Assembly: GCF_025583945.1 (NCBI RefSeq)
Contig: NZ_JAOEGU010000030.1
Location: 1 to 44,929 of the forward strand
DNA: 44,929 nt
Direction of reading: 5' to 3'
DNA from: Methylobacter psychrophilus
GTDB taxonomy: Bacteria; Pseudomonadota; Gammaproteobacteria; Methylococcales; Methylomonadaceae
Positions within the stretch are counted from its first letter, which is position 1. Every line of letters starts with the position of its first letter. Shown here piece by piece: positions 1 to 7,456 of this stretch. A model generated the notes under the pieces. That model searched no databases. It was not told where the DNA came from and saw nothing but the letters and a program-made list of their open reading frames with translations. Position numbers and translations under genes: made by a program.

Positions 1-1799
1 TCGGCGATGGCCGAACCCTGGTGTTTACACCACTGCAAGCCTGGCGTAAAGACGCGATCATTGAAGTGTTTTTGGACAGCATGGCCCAGGATCAAGCCGG
101 CAATGCCCTGAACAGCTATCATGGCTCATTCCGGATTGAAGAAGATCCGGCGCTAAAAACACCTTATGTAGTCGCTGTTAATACCGATGATAGTGTCACC
201 CTGCCCTTGAATCCGGCACTTGATTTACAATTTAACGAAGTTCTTGATGCCAACACCGTTAATACCACAACTTTTGTTATGCATGAGGCCACCAGTTGGC
301 AGCAAATACCGGTAACCGTCAGCCTGCTAAAAGGCAATCGTGTTGTACGTCTGCTGCCTGATAACTTACTACAAGCCGGTCATCGTTATTATATCGGTGT
401 CCATAGCGGCCTAAAAGATGCGGCCGGTGTTGCCTCAAGCTACAATTCGGATTACCAATGGACCTTTATCGCCGGACTATCCGAAGATGGTATTGCCCCA
501 AAAGTAACCGCCTTAAGCCCGACAGAAGCAGCGACGAATATTGGCATCAACAGCCGAATCAGTATTCGCTTTGATGAAGCAGTTAATCCGATCAGCTTTC
601 TGGGTGATGATACCAATGTGCCGCTAGCCCAAACACTATCATCGGACGCACGCTACTACTCCTTAAGTTTCAGTGACAGCAACCGTCAGGTCACCTATCT
701 GCCCCACGATCCCTGGCCCGTCGATAGCAATGTTACCGTCACGGTAACGACACCTGAAGACTATGCAGGGCATCCGGTAACCATTACCAGCCACACCTTT
801 CAGACTGCCAATGGCCCAGATACCACCGCACCTATCGTGGACGAATGGAGCATTGTTGCCAGCGCGACCAATGTACCGGTTAATACGGTATTTAAAGTCC
901 GTCTCAATGAAGCGATTGATCCGATGACTGTCACAACTGAAACCTTTAGACTTTACGATACCGTCACCGGTCAGAATATAACCGCAAACCGGACGGTCAG
1001 CAGCGATGGTCGCATTCTTACCTTGGTACCGGAACAAGTACTGGCAATAGGTCGTAGTTATTATTTCTATATCTACGGAATACAGGATATGAATGGTAAT
1101 ACTGTCAATCAATATCGCTATTTTACAACGGCAATGATTGTTGACACGACAGCTCCACAAATAACCGGCTACAGCATTGAGACGGATCAAATCGCAGTGC
1201 CGACCAACGTGCAACTGCAAGTGCAATTTGATGAAGCAGTGAGTGGTTTAAGTTTAGGCAACATCCAGCTACGCAAAGATGAAGAAGTGATTACCGTCGT
1301 TCGTGAACTCAATGCTGACCACAAAATCCTGACCCTGAAACTGGTTCAGCCACTGCTGGCCAACACGGCTTACACCGTTCATGTCGAAGGCATTGAAGAC
1401 TTGGGCGGTAATGTGCTGGCCAGCGCTACGGCGCGTAATTTCACTACCGGTGCCGGAGCCGATGTAGCCTCAACCGGCATGGTGCAAATCAGTCCGGCCA
1501 ACACCACCAATAATGTAGGCTTAAACACGAAAATAGTCGTGGCATTTGCCGAAAGATTAAATCCGCTGACCGTCAATCCGGAAACGATCACCTGGTATGA
1601 CACGGTTACCGGTCAGCATTTGGCAACGACAGCGGCGTTTAGTAACGATGGCAAAACCGTTACGTTAACGTCGACCGCAATGTTACTGGCCAACCGGCGG
1701 TATTCTGTTTATGTCTCGATATTTGCGCCTTTGTATGATCAGGCCGGAAACCGGATCAACAGTAGCACTATTACGTATTTTACAACCGGCATAAGTTAA
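1..1799 (+). CDS. Ig-like repeat surface protein, C-terminal part (open at left edge)
   Basis: The reading frame is already open at the left edge: the residues before the first possible start (GDGRTLVFTPLQAW, from base 3) fit the SSDGRxLTLVP pattern seen later in the same protein, so the gene starts outside the window. The visible part holds about five units of roughly 100-115 residues, each with PxNxxVPxNTxxxVxFxExxxPxTV near its start and a YYxxIxGIxDxxGN segment near its end. This is typical of bacterial Ig-like domains of the SbsA/Big_5 type. The protein ends at FTTGIS with no membrane anchor, autotransporter barrel or cell-wall sorting signal visible. Role inferred: extracellular adhesin or matrix protein; the secretion route cannot be seen. 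Partner, substrate and full length are unknown. Confident on domain type, not on function. Confidence 0.75.
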   Translation, partial: GDGRTLVFTPLQAWRKDAIIEVFLDSMAQDQAGNALNSYHGSFRIEEDPALKTPYVVAVNTDDSVTLPLNPALDLQFNEVLDANTVNTTTFVMHEATSWQQIPVTVSLLKGNRVVRLLPDNLLQAGHRYYIGVHSGLKDAAGVASSYNSDYQWTFIAGLSEDGIAPKVTALSPTEAATNIGINSRISIRFDEAVNPISFLGDDTNVPLAQTLSSDARYYSLSFSDSNRQVTYLPHDPWPVDSNVTVTVTTPEDYAGHPVTITSHTFQTANGPDTTAPIVDEWSIVASATNVPVNTVFKVRLNEAIDPMTVTTETFRLYDTVTGQNITANRTVSSDGRILTLVPEQVLAIGRSYYFYIYGIQDMNGNTVNQYRYFTTAMIVDTTAPQITGYSIETDQIAVPTNVQLQVQFDEAVSGLSLGNIQLRKDEEVITVVRELNADHKILTLKLVQPLLANTAYTVHVEGIEDLGGNVLASATARNFTTGAGADVASTGMVQISPANTTNNVGLNTKIVVAFAERLNPLTVNPETITWYDTVTGQHLATTAAFSNDGKTVTLTSTAMLLANRRYSVYVSIFAPLYDQAGNRINSSTITYFTTGIS

Positions 1800-1861
1800 T
1801 TTTTGAAGTTAAACGATAGTCCTGGCTATGTTTTAGCCGTAATAAATGGGAGAAAGATAAG

Positions 1862-2278
1862 ATGTTATTTACACAGCCCAGTTTAACCTGTGTTTTTATC
1901 AGTCTGTTTTTGTACGGGTGTTCTTCTGAAAACTCAGCCACTGATGCGCAAAAAGCGGATGATGGTAAAAAAATAGAAAACCTACTAAAGCAATCGTCAA
2001 ATCAACCGCAAGCTTTACCCGGGATTCCAATACAAACTTTAGATGATGGCCAGAACCAAAACCCTGCACTGCCAACCCGAAGTGAACTTAGAGTTATATC
2101 CGAGCAAGCCAAAGCGATTGAAAGTAAAGCTAAAAACGTTATGCAGCAATTTGATGCCAACCTTAATAATCGTCAAGCACGTGAGGAAGCTGAAACTCAA
2201 TTTAAAGATATGTTACCGGAATACAAGGAAAAAATGCTGAAAATCGGTAAGGTACGGTTAAAAGAGGCTAACCAGTAA
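1862..2278 (+). CDS. small putative lipoprotein
   Basis: 138 residues. It opens with a hydrophobic signal and a lipobox-like LYGC at residues 17-20, so a lipid-modified Cys20 is predicted. The mature part is polar and largely helical, with Lys/Glu/Gln-rich stretches (residues 75-138) that could form a coiled coil. A purine-rich ribosome site (GGGAGAAAG) lies about 6 bases before the ATG. It starts 62 bases after the Ig-like protein on the same strand, so the two could be co-transcribed. I do not recognise a family. Export and lipidation are inference from the N-terminus; the function is unknown. Confidence 0.6.
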   Translation: MLFTQPSLTCVFISLFLYGCSSENSATDAQKADDGKKIENLLKQSSNQPQALPGIPIQTLDDGQNQNPALPTRSELRVISEQAKAIESKAKNVMQQFDANLNNRQAREEAETQFKDMLPEYKEKMLKIGKVRLKEANQ

Positions 2279-2305
2279 ATACGCCTGTTAGATCTATCCA
2301 TCAGG

Positions 2306-2375
2306 GCATAGCTATCTACACAAGTAAAAGCAGCGTCATTCCGGCAGGGATGACAATTTGTGTAGATAACTATGC
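2306..2375. repeat. palindromic intergenic repeat
   Basis: Arms GCATAGCTATCTACACAA (2306-2323) and TTGTGTAGATAACTATGC (2358-2375) are inverted copies with one mismatch. They enclose a small inner hairpin, GTCAT...ATGAC (2335-2354). The element lies between two convergent genes and is flanked on both sides by CATCAGGG (2299-2306 and 2377-2384). It may be a REP/MITE-like repeat; it could also fold as a terminator stem, but it has no clear U-tract. Confidence 0.6.
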
Positions 2376-2400
2376 CATCAGGGGCATTTATTGTCAGTTA

Positions 2401-2784
2401 TTAATCGTTAATCTGGGTGAGTTCAAGCTCACCTATCAAGTAGTACTCGTTACCACCATAAACCCAACCAGCGTTTTCCAACTCCTCGTTTTCAATTAAC
2501 GTCTCGAGTTTAGCTTCCTCCGCCGCAGATAATCCTTCGGGATAAGTATATTCACCATCACCATCAGCAGACTCTTCAAATTCGAAGTCATAGCCATAGT
2601 CATTATTGTCAGGATCCAAACCGTCTTTATTAGCCAGATCAATTTCAGGCTTGGTTGTCGATTCAATGGTTAAAGAGCCCGAATACCAAACAATATCATG
2701 GACTAATTCAAGCTTGCCTTTTTTCCAGGTTTCAATTTCAATAAATGATTTTTTATGTTTGGGAGTTAGTCGCCAAGTCGCCAT
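2401..2784 (-). CDS. acidic hypothetical protein
   Basis: 127 residues, beginning MATWRLTPKHKKSFIEIE and ending GELELTQIND. The N-terminal third is basic and probably beta-stranded. The middle (residues 50-80) is strongly acidic, rich in Asp, Glu and Gly, followed by a helical Glu-rich segment, LSAAEEAKLETLIENEELE. There is no signal peptide or membrane segment, so it is probably cytoplasmic. It is convergent with the small lipoprotein gene upstream on the plus strand and stands alone. I do not recognise the family. Composition and codon pattern look like a genuine gene, but function is unknown. Confidence 0.55.
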   Translation of the reverse strand: MATWRLTPKHKKSFIEIETWKKGKLELVHDIVWYSGSLTIESTTKPEIDLANKDGLDPDNNDYGYDFEFEESADGDGEYTYPEGLSAAEEAKLETLIENEELENAGWVYGGNEYYLIGELELTQIND

Positions 2785-2876
2785 AGAATTTATTTTGTCC
2801 GTTTTTTAGATTTTAAGTGTTGATTAATATCTCTATATTTAATCAATTTGTCAATTCAACAATACTACCGGCTTAC

Positions 2877-2974
2877 CGATGCTTGTCGGGGTTTACAACA
2901 CCAATCGAAATGTTTGAAGGCTTTAATAACTTTTAAAACATAAGTAATGGTGTTACAAACCCCGTCACGCATCG
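2877..2974. repeat. imperfect inverted repeat, 27-bp arms
   Basis: Left arm 2877-2903 and right arm 2948-2974 are reverse complements with about three mismatches. Key shared core: CGGGGTTT(A/G)(C/T)AACACCA. The 44-bp centre is AT-rich. The core resembles the ACGGGGTTTATAACCCCGT hairpin at 25676-25700, so this may belong to the same dispersed repeat family. No gene lies inside it. Confidence 0.6.
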
Positions 2975-2975
2975 T

Positions 2976-3058
2976 TATATATTTTCAGATTAATAATCTT
3001 TATACCAACAGATAACATCCCTTGAAGGGATGGTATCTGAAGTATTTATTTTCTTTCA
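2976..3058. repeat. MITE-like repeat, copy 1 (degenerate right end)
   Basis: The left end TATATATTTTCAGATTAATAA aligns with the left end of the element at 37797-37910. The core at 3011-3037 (GATAACATCCC, TTGAA, GGGATGGTATC) is the exact reverse complement of 37832-37858. The right end is not clearly preserved. It sits just downstream of tRNA-Arg and its terminator. Confidence 0.55.
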
Positions 3059-3063
3059 GGCAT

Positions 3064-3094
3064 AAAAAAAGCCCTGCATTTTCATGTAAGGCTT
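3064..3094 (-). terminator. terminator of tRNA-Arg
   Basis: On the minus strand the stem AAGCCTTACAT / ATGCAGGGCTT (one mismatch, one G-U) with loop GAAA is followed by seven U. It lies 10 bases after the tRNA CCA end, so it fits intrinsic termination of the tRNA transcript. Confidence 0.75.
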
Positions 3095-3103
3095 GCTATT
3101 TTA

Positions 3104-3180
3104 TGGTGCGCCCAGAGAGATTCGAACTCCCGACCAATCGGTTCGAAGCCGATTACTCTATCCAGCTGAGCTATGGGCGC
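3104..3180 (-). tRNA. tRNA-Arg (anticodon UCG)
   Basis: Read on the minus strand the 77-nt sequence starts GCGCCCATAGCTCAG and ends GGGCGCACCA. The 7-bp acceptor stem GCGCCCA/TGGGCGC, D-arm AGCTCAGCTGGATAGAG, anticodon stem ATCGG/CCGAT with loop CTTCGAA, and T-arm with GTTCGAATC are all visible. Anticodon TCG reads CGA arginine codons. The CCA tail is encoded. A terminator follows directly. Confidence 0.97.
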
Positions 3181-3216
3181 TTGATTAGCGGCTATACTAC
3201 ATGGTTAAAACTTTTT

Positions 3217-3278
3217 TATCCACGAAAAAAAAAAGCTTTTGCTTTTGATGCGCCAAAGCTTTTGTTTTCCGTGGACTA
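3217..3278. repeat. short degenerate CACGAAA-type inverted repeat
   Basis: TATCCACGAAAA (3217-3228) and TTTTCCGTGGACTA (about 3265-3278) form inverted ends around AAGCTTTTGCTTTT. The pattern is a reduced form of the repeats around the gene at 5855-6235. It lies between tRNA-Arg and the FliS-like gene. Confidence 0.5.
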
Positions 3279-3286
3279 AGGCAGCT

Positions 3287-3676
3287 TTACGCTGTGGCTT
3301 CTTCTGCGGGAACTGCTGATGTATCTTTGTAATACGGTTCCATGACGGTTCTTAATGAGGCGATAACAATATCCAGATAAGTCATGTTTTTGGTGGCAAT
3401 GGCACCATTAATAATAACGATGTTATTGCTGTAGATACTTTTTAATAACGTCCTGTGCTGCGAGCTTAGTTTTTCATTGAGGTTTTCTTGAATCCAACCC
3501 AAGCCATCCAGTATTTCAATCAACTTGATATGCGCTTCTACCGGATTGTAATAAGCTCCCTGAATACGCTGGAGAATCATAATCACTGACTCGTACCATT
3601 TTTTTTCAAAGTCGGCATCGGAAAGGTTTTGGCTATCAACGGTGGTGTACGCGTCAAACGGATTTTTTTTGTTCAT
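3287..3676 (-). CDS. FliS-like flagellar protein (probable flagellin chaperone)
   Basis: 129 residues, predicted all-helical, no signal peptide. The second half (LLKSIYSNNIVIINGAIATK, then LDIVIASLRTVMEPYY) has the layout of the FliS C-terminal helices: a helix with an aromatic, an N-rich helix, then a final LxxVIxxLxxxxxxW-like helix with Tyr in place of Trp. The first half is less like FliS. It lies immediately downstream of the flagellin gene on the same strand, the usual place for a flagellin chaperone. FliS binds the flagellin C-terminus in the cytoplasm and prevents early polymerisation. A strong terminator lies between the two genes, so it is probably expressed at a lower level by read-through or from its own promoter. 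The family call is inference from weak similarity plus context. Confidence 0.5.
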   Translation of the reverse strand: MNKKNPFDAYTTVDSQNLSDADFEKKWYESVIMILQRIQGAYYNPVEAHIKLIEILDGLGWIQENLNEKLSSQHRTLLKSIYSNNIVIINGAIATKNMTYLDIVIASLRTVMEPYYKDTSAVPAEEATA

Positions 3677-3699
3677 AAAATACCCTCATGTAAAATTGG

Positions 3700-3733
3700 A
3701 AAAAAAAGGGGAGGAGCTATTGCTCCTCCCCTT
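3700..3733 (-). terminator. strong intrinsic terminator after the flagellin gene
   Basis: On the minus strand: perfect 10-bp stem GGGGAGGAGC/GCTCCTCCCC with a 4-nt loop, followed by eight U. It starts 14 bases after the flagellin stop codon. It should make the flagellin mRNA largely monocistronic. Confidence 0.9.
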
Positions 3734-3747
3734 CCAAATAAAAAACC

Positions 3748-5208
3748 TTATCTAAACAGTGACAACACGGCTTGCGATGCAGTATTCATTTGGCTGATCA
3801 GATAAAAATTAACCGTTGATTGATTGTTCAATTGCGTCAATTTAATCTGTAAAGCGGCTTGATCCGGTTTTTGAATGGAATCAATGGTATTTTGTAAATT
3901 GATCTTAAGACCATCAGCCATGGTAGATTGAGCTGCCAAACCAACAGCACTGGCAGAAAGTGTTGATTGACCGGAAGAGACTGTTGAAAGATCATTTGTT
4001 AAAATATCCAAAGCTGCTTGAGCACCGGCCGCAGTTGATATATCAATAGCAGTAGTGAGGCTGGCGGCAGTGGCAGCGGCTAAGGTTGAAGCGGTCGCAG
4101 CAGCGGTCGCAGCAGTCGCGGCATCAGTAGCAACAGTCGCAGCAGTCGCAGCAGCGGGGACGGCAGCCGTAGCAGCCGTTGCGTCAGTCGTATCTGTGTT
4201 AGTCGTCGTAGTGGTGGCACCAGCAGCGGCAGCAGTGATAGCGCCAGCAGTGGCAGCGGCAGTAACGGCGGTCATGATAGAAGTACCGTCATCAAGAGCA
4301 GCGCCACCGGCAGTAACGTTGGCAGCAGCTTGGGCATCGGCAGCATTATCGATAACGGTCTTGAGAGCAGTAGCAGCATCTCTTTCGGCACCGACAGTAG
4401 CAGCGGCAACGGCCGCAGCAGTTGCTGCCTTGATTGCAGTGACCGTGGCTGCGGAACCACCAGCGCCATTATCAACTGTAGCACCTTCGGCACCGGTTTT
4501 CACTGTGGTAGCAGCTGCTTCAGCGTTGGTGATGGCTGTGGCCGCCGCAGTAGCAGAGGCTGAAGCAGTAGCTGCAGTTGTTGTTACATTAGTATCCGCA
4601 GTGGTTTTGGCAGTATCCGCAGTAGTTTTAGCCGTGTCCGCAGTGGTTTTGGCAGTTAGTGCAGTAGCGGCCAAAGCGGCGTTAGCAGTGTTAGTCGCAG
4701 CACTATTAACAGTGCCGGAAACTACTGACAATTTGTTTATATCGACGCCCATAACAGCGGTTCGCGATGATACATCTGATTCTAAACCAGTTTGAACTGA
4801 AAGGTTTTGTGAACCTAACACGTTCGCACCATTCACTGAAGCACCGGTTGCCAAGGTTTTAACCTGTGTTGCCAAACTGGCAAAAGTTGCCTGATAGCTG
4901 GCCGCATCTGACGCGGTTACGCCAGCAGAACTGGCTTTGGTGGCCATAGACTGCATTTGTGTCAGCATGTCGGAAATAGCGGCCAAGCCGGTTTGCGCGA
5001 CGCTGATAACACTTTGTGCCTGGGTAATATTGCTTTTTGCAGCAGCAAAACCTTCTACTTGTGCAGTCAATCGTGTCACCACACCTTGTTGCGCTGGATC
5101 CAATATTTTCTTGTCAGCGGCCAATTGGGTTTGGGTAGTATTGATTTTTGCCTGAGTTTCGTTAACGGCGCTGGTTAACGTAGATGACAATGATGTTAAG
5201 CCTGACAT
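3748..5208 (-). CDS. fliC: divergent flagellin with Ala/Thr-rich central domain
   Basis: 486 residues. The N-terminal 165 residues match the flagellin D0/D1 helical layout (LAADKKILDPAQQG then RLTAQVEGFAAAKSNITQAQ and VISVAQTGLAAISDMLTQMQ), and the last 90 residues give the C-terminal D1/D0 helices (LSTVSSGQSTLSASAVGLAA to ASQAVLSLFR). The usual N-terminal MAxxINTN and SSG-LRINSAKDDAAG motifs are replaced by divergent sequence. Residues about 170-385, the surface D2/D3 position, are almost only Ala, Thr, Asp and Val, with an in-frame triple AKTTADT repeat. It would be exported by the flagellar secretion system and form the filament. A ribosome site AAGGA precedes the start. A sigma-28 promoter (5346-5372) and strong terminator frame the gene. 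Flagellin family is confident; whether it is the main filament protein is unknown. Confidence 0.8.
   Translation of the reverse strand: MSGLTSLSSTLTSAVNETQAKINTTQTQLAADKKILDPAQQGVVTRLTAQVEGFAAAKSNITQAQSVISVAQTGLAAISDMLTQMQSMATKASSAGVTASDAASYQATFASLATQVKTLATGASVNGANVLGSQNLSVQTGLESDVSSRTAVMGVDINKLSVVSGTVNSAATNTANAALAATALTAKTTADTAKTTADTAKTTADTNVTTTAATASASATAAATAITNAEAAATTVKTGAEGATVDNGAGGSAATVTAIKAATAAAVAAATVGAERDAATALKTVIDNAADAQAAANVTAGGAALDDGTSIMTAVTAAATAGAITAAAAGATTTTTNTDTTDATAATAAVPAAATAATVATDAATAATAAATASTLAAATAASLTTAIDISTAAGAQAALDILTNDLSTVSSGQSTLSASAVGLAAQSTMADGLKINLQNTIDSIQKPDQAALQIKLTQLNNQSTVNFYLISQMNTASQAVLSLFR
4592..4654 (-). repeat. three 21-bp tandem repeats inside the flagellin gene
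   Basis: Plus-strand unit GTATCCGCAGTGGTTTTGGC plus one base, at 4592-4612, 4613-4633 and 4634-4654, differing at a few positions. Encodes the heptapeptide series AKTTADT. Copy number could change without breaking the frame. Confidence 0.75.
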
Positions 5209-5345
5209 GATCGTATTCCTTTTAGTTAAAGTAATTTATGTTTTGCCCGAAGGCGGTGTTCTACTAAAAGTCGATGCGACCAGTAACATAGACTGAATCG
5301 ACATAACTTGTTTATAAAAGCACAGTAGTTGTACTGTTACTTTTA

Positions 5346-5372
5346 TTAACGACGGCCTTTAAAAAAACTTTA
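5346..5372 (-). promoter_or_regulatory. sigma-28 (FliA) promoter of the flagellin gene
   Basis: On the minus strand TAAAGTTT (5365-5372), an 11-bp spacer, then GTCGTTAA (5346-5353). The FliA consensus is TAAAGTTT-N11-GCCGATAA: all eight -35 bases, the spacer and six of eight -10 bases match. Transcription would begin near 5339, giving a leader of about 130 nt that starts with a small hairpin (ACAGTA/TACTGT, about 5324-5339). The same form, GCCGTTAA, occurs before flgM. Confidence 0.8.
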
Positions 5373-5404
5373 ACCTTTATTTGAAATAAATTGCAGAAAT
5401 GAAA

Positions 5405-5803
5405 GAAAAAAGCTTTAGTCCACGAAAAGCACGAAAGCCACGAAAAAAAAGCAAAAAAACCTTAAGTCTTAAGTAAGCGGAAAATATTAACGTACTGTGT
5501 AGGCAATTTAAGCTACCCCATCGAAATAGTCGTGTATTAGTCGGGTTATGCGAGTTTCCAATGAAATAAATCAAAAGCTTTTTGTCCACGAAAAACACGA
5601 AAGACACGAAAAAAAGCCAAGAAAAAACAAAAAAATCCTTAGCGTTTGAGTAAGCGGAAATACTGAGATATCACTTAAGCAATTAAGAACCCTGATTAAA
5701 ACAGAAACTGATTTATCTACTTATACGACTTTTCTAATGAAATAAATCTTTTGATCTTTTTCGTGCTTTTCGTGCTTTTCGTGGACTGATGCTTTTGCTT
5801 TTT
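5405..5803. repeat. left block of CACGAAA-type repeats
   Basis: Two head-to-tail units begin at about 5411 and 5575 with AGCTTT(A/T)(G/T)GTCCACGAAAA then CACGAAAG(C/A)CACGAAAAAAA, followed by a conserved AAGTAAGCGGAAA(A)TA...AATGAAATAAATC body. The block ends at 5756-5803 with the inverted form (TTTTTCGTGCTTTTCGTG, CTTTTCGTGGAC). A third unit lies at 6239-6413, beyond the gene at 5855. No gene is seen in 5209-5854 apart from the flagellin promoter at 5346-5372; apparent frames give FRxFRG-type peptides made from the repeat. Confidence 0.8.
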
Positions 5804-5854
5804 TCAGTAGTTATGGAAAAATATTGTTTTTAAAAATCACCAGAGATACGAAAA

Positions 5855-6235
5855 ATGACTATAGAAATATGGTGGAGAGAGGAATGTTATCAGCTACAAG
5901 GAGCGGTATTTGAGGTTTATCGGGAAATGGGCTGTGGCTTTCTTGAAGCGGTTTATCAAGAGTGTATGGAAAAAGAGTTATCCAAACGCGGCATACCTTT
6001 TATTGCCCAACAGGAACTGAAACTTTTCTACAAAGGCGAACTGTTAAAGCAAACCTTTATGCCTGACTTTATTTGCCATGAGGCCATTATTGTTGAACTT
6101 AAAGCACTATCTGCGACAACACCCACACACAAAGCCCAAGTCTTAAATTATCTTAAAGCAACCGGTATAAAATTAGGTTTACTGGTCAACTTTGGTTGTT
6201 ACCCCAAAGCTACCGTCGAACGGATTATGTTATGA
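5855..6235 (+). CDS. GxxExxY-family protein
   Basis: 126 residues. It carries the family signature GFLEAVY (G-x-x-E-x-x-Y, about residues 28-34) after VFEVYREMGCG, then FYKGELLKQTFMPDFICHEA and IVELKALSATTPTHKAQVLN, and ends in GLLVNFGCYPKATVERIML. The spaced acidic residues and the D-x(n)-E-x-K arrangement (PDFIC, VELKA) are consistent with the view that this family is related to PD-(D/E)XK nucleases. No function is established that I can name. It is bracketed by direct and inverted copies of one repeat, suggesting that the gene and repeats form one unit. It interrupts the flagellin-flgJ region on the opposite strand. Family membership is confident; activity is not. Confidence 0.85.
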   Translation: MTIEIWWREECYQLQGAVFEVYREMGCGFLEAVYQECMEKELSKRGIPFIAQQELKLFYKGELLKQTFMPDFICHEAIIVELKALSATTPTHKAQVLNYLKATGIKLGLLVNFGCYPKATVERIML

Positions 6236-6238
6236 AAA

Positions 6239-6510
6239 ATAAAAGCTTTTGTCCACGAAAAACACGAAAGCCACGAAAAAAAGCAAAGAAAAACAAAAAA
6301 ATCATTAGGGCTTGAGTAAGCGGAAAATATTAATGTACTATGTAGGCAATTAAAGCTACCTCATCAAAATAGCCGTGTATTTGTCGAGTTATGTGACCTG
6401 CCAATGAAATAAATCTTTTGCTCTTTTGCTCTTTTGCTCTTTTGCTCTTTTGCTCTTTTGCTTTTTTTCGTGCTTTTCGTGTTTTTCGTGGACTGAAGCT
6501 TTTGCTTTTA
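6239..6510. repeat. right CACGAAA-type repeat element with inverted ends and an 8-bp microsatellite
   Basis: The left end at 6241-6287 (AAAAGCTTTTGTCCACGAAA, AACACGAAAGCCACG) and the right end at 6461-6509 are inverted copies of about 45 bp. The body at 6303-6413 closely matches 5456-5572. Between body and right end the 8-bp unit CTCTTTTG is repeated five times without interruption (6421-6460), with a partial sixth at 6414-6420. The element ends 8 bases before the flgJ stop. Confidence 0.8.
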
Positions 6511-6517
6511 AAGTCGA

Positions 6518-7453
6518 TTAAGCCGGTTGTATACGCCTAATAACGCTCATTAGCTTGGCGGCATAGGCAGGGTCAGTGGCATAGCCGGCATTTTGCAAGC
6601 CTTGAGCAAAGCCATCGACACTTTGCCCGTTAACCAACACCTGTCGGTAACGAGGATTGTCCTGCAAGAACGAAGCGTAATCACGAAAGGCATCCGCATC
6701 GGAGTCATAAGCACGAAAACGCGCCACAACTTTTGAAGGCACCCCTTGCGTATATTCAGTCGTAGTTACCTCGGCCACCTTACCTTTCCAACTGGCACCC
6801 GCCTTGATTCCGAACAGATTATGACTGCTAGTGCCATCAGGCAACATAATCTCGCGCTTGCCCCAACCACTTTCCAACGCTGCGTGACCTAAAATAAAGT
6901 CAGCAGGAATACCAGTAATGGCCGCAGCAGTTTCAGCATGGCCGTGCATCTTGGCATTAAAATCTTGTACGGAACCGCTAACAGAACCTGTAGCCGTTTT
7001 AACGTTATTAGTTGACGCTAAAGATGCCTGTGCATATAAGGACGCAACATCAAGAGCAGACCTGAGTTGCGCGGGTGAATGCCCTGATACCCTGGCAACA
7101 GTTTGCTGTGGCGGTGTCAAATTCGGCATTACTTGAGCGTTATTGCCGCTTTTAAGCTGTCCCAATAACAGGTCGGCGACACCTATACCACGTTGCGCCA
7201 TGGTCTGACTAAGCTGCTGATCCAACATGGAAGTATAAAGCTCCCGATCATGACTTTCCCCCATCAGATTACCTTGCGGCGTTGCTTGCCGCATACTCTG
7301 GAGCATCATATTAATAAACAAGGCCTCAAATTGCTTGGCGGATTCTTTTAATGCTTGAGCAGGATTTTGCTGAGACATTTGCCGTACACGCCCCAAGGAC
7401 TGCACATCCATTGCCAACTCGTTTGAGGCATCGGCAGGTTTCATTGTCGTCAT
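6518..7453 (-). CDS. flgJ: FlgJ, rod cap and peptidoglycan hydrolase
   Basis: 311 residues, the usual two-domain gammaproteobacterial form. The N-terminal part (about residues 30-110: ESAKQFEALFINMMLQSMRQ, TSMLDQQLSQTMAQRGIGVA) is the rod-capping domain. The C-terminal part (about 165-311) is a glucosaminidase domain with the ILGHAALESGWGKREI segment carrying the expected catalytic Glu. FlgJ is exported to the periplasm, caps the growing rod and opens the murein for it. It is the last gene of the minus-strand flgBCDEFGHIJ run, 3 bases after flgI. flgK and flgL, which often follow, are absent here; the repeat/GxxExxY block comes next. Confidence 0.95.
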   Translation of the reverse strand: MTTMKPADASNELAMDVQSLGRVRQMSQQNPAQALKESAKQFEALFINMMLQSMRQATPQGNLMGESHDRELYTSMLDQQLSQTMAQRGIGVADLLLGQLKSGNNAQVMPNLTPPQQTVARVSGHSPAQLRSALDVASLYAQASLASTNNVKTATGSVSGSVQDFNAKMHGHAETAAAITGIPADFILGHAALESGWGKREIMLPDGTSSHNLFGIKAGASWKGKVAEVTTTEYTQGVPSKVVARFRAYDSDADAFRDYASFLQDNPRYRQVLVNGQSVDGFAQGLQNAGYATDPAYAAKLMSVIRRIQPA

Positions 7454-7456
7454 AAA

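Noticed and set aside
663-1226. 187-residue minus-strand frame within the Ig-like protein
   Set aside because: It lies antisense to clear repeated domains and has no recognisable features of its own.
3022-3279. Plus-strand reading frame containing VRPERFELPTNRFEADYS
   Set aside because: It is a translation of the antisense of tRNA-Arg and its flanks, a known type of false gene.
4055-4795. Long plus-strand reading frame of Ala/Val-rich peptide opposite the flagellin gene
   Set aside because: It is the antisense of the low-complexity Ala/Thr domain; the minus-strand frame has conserved flagellin ends, promoter and terminator.
5377-5607. Minus-strand frame with FRGFRAFRG-like peptide
   Set aside because: It is a translation of the CACGAAA repeat; no other protein features are present.
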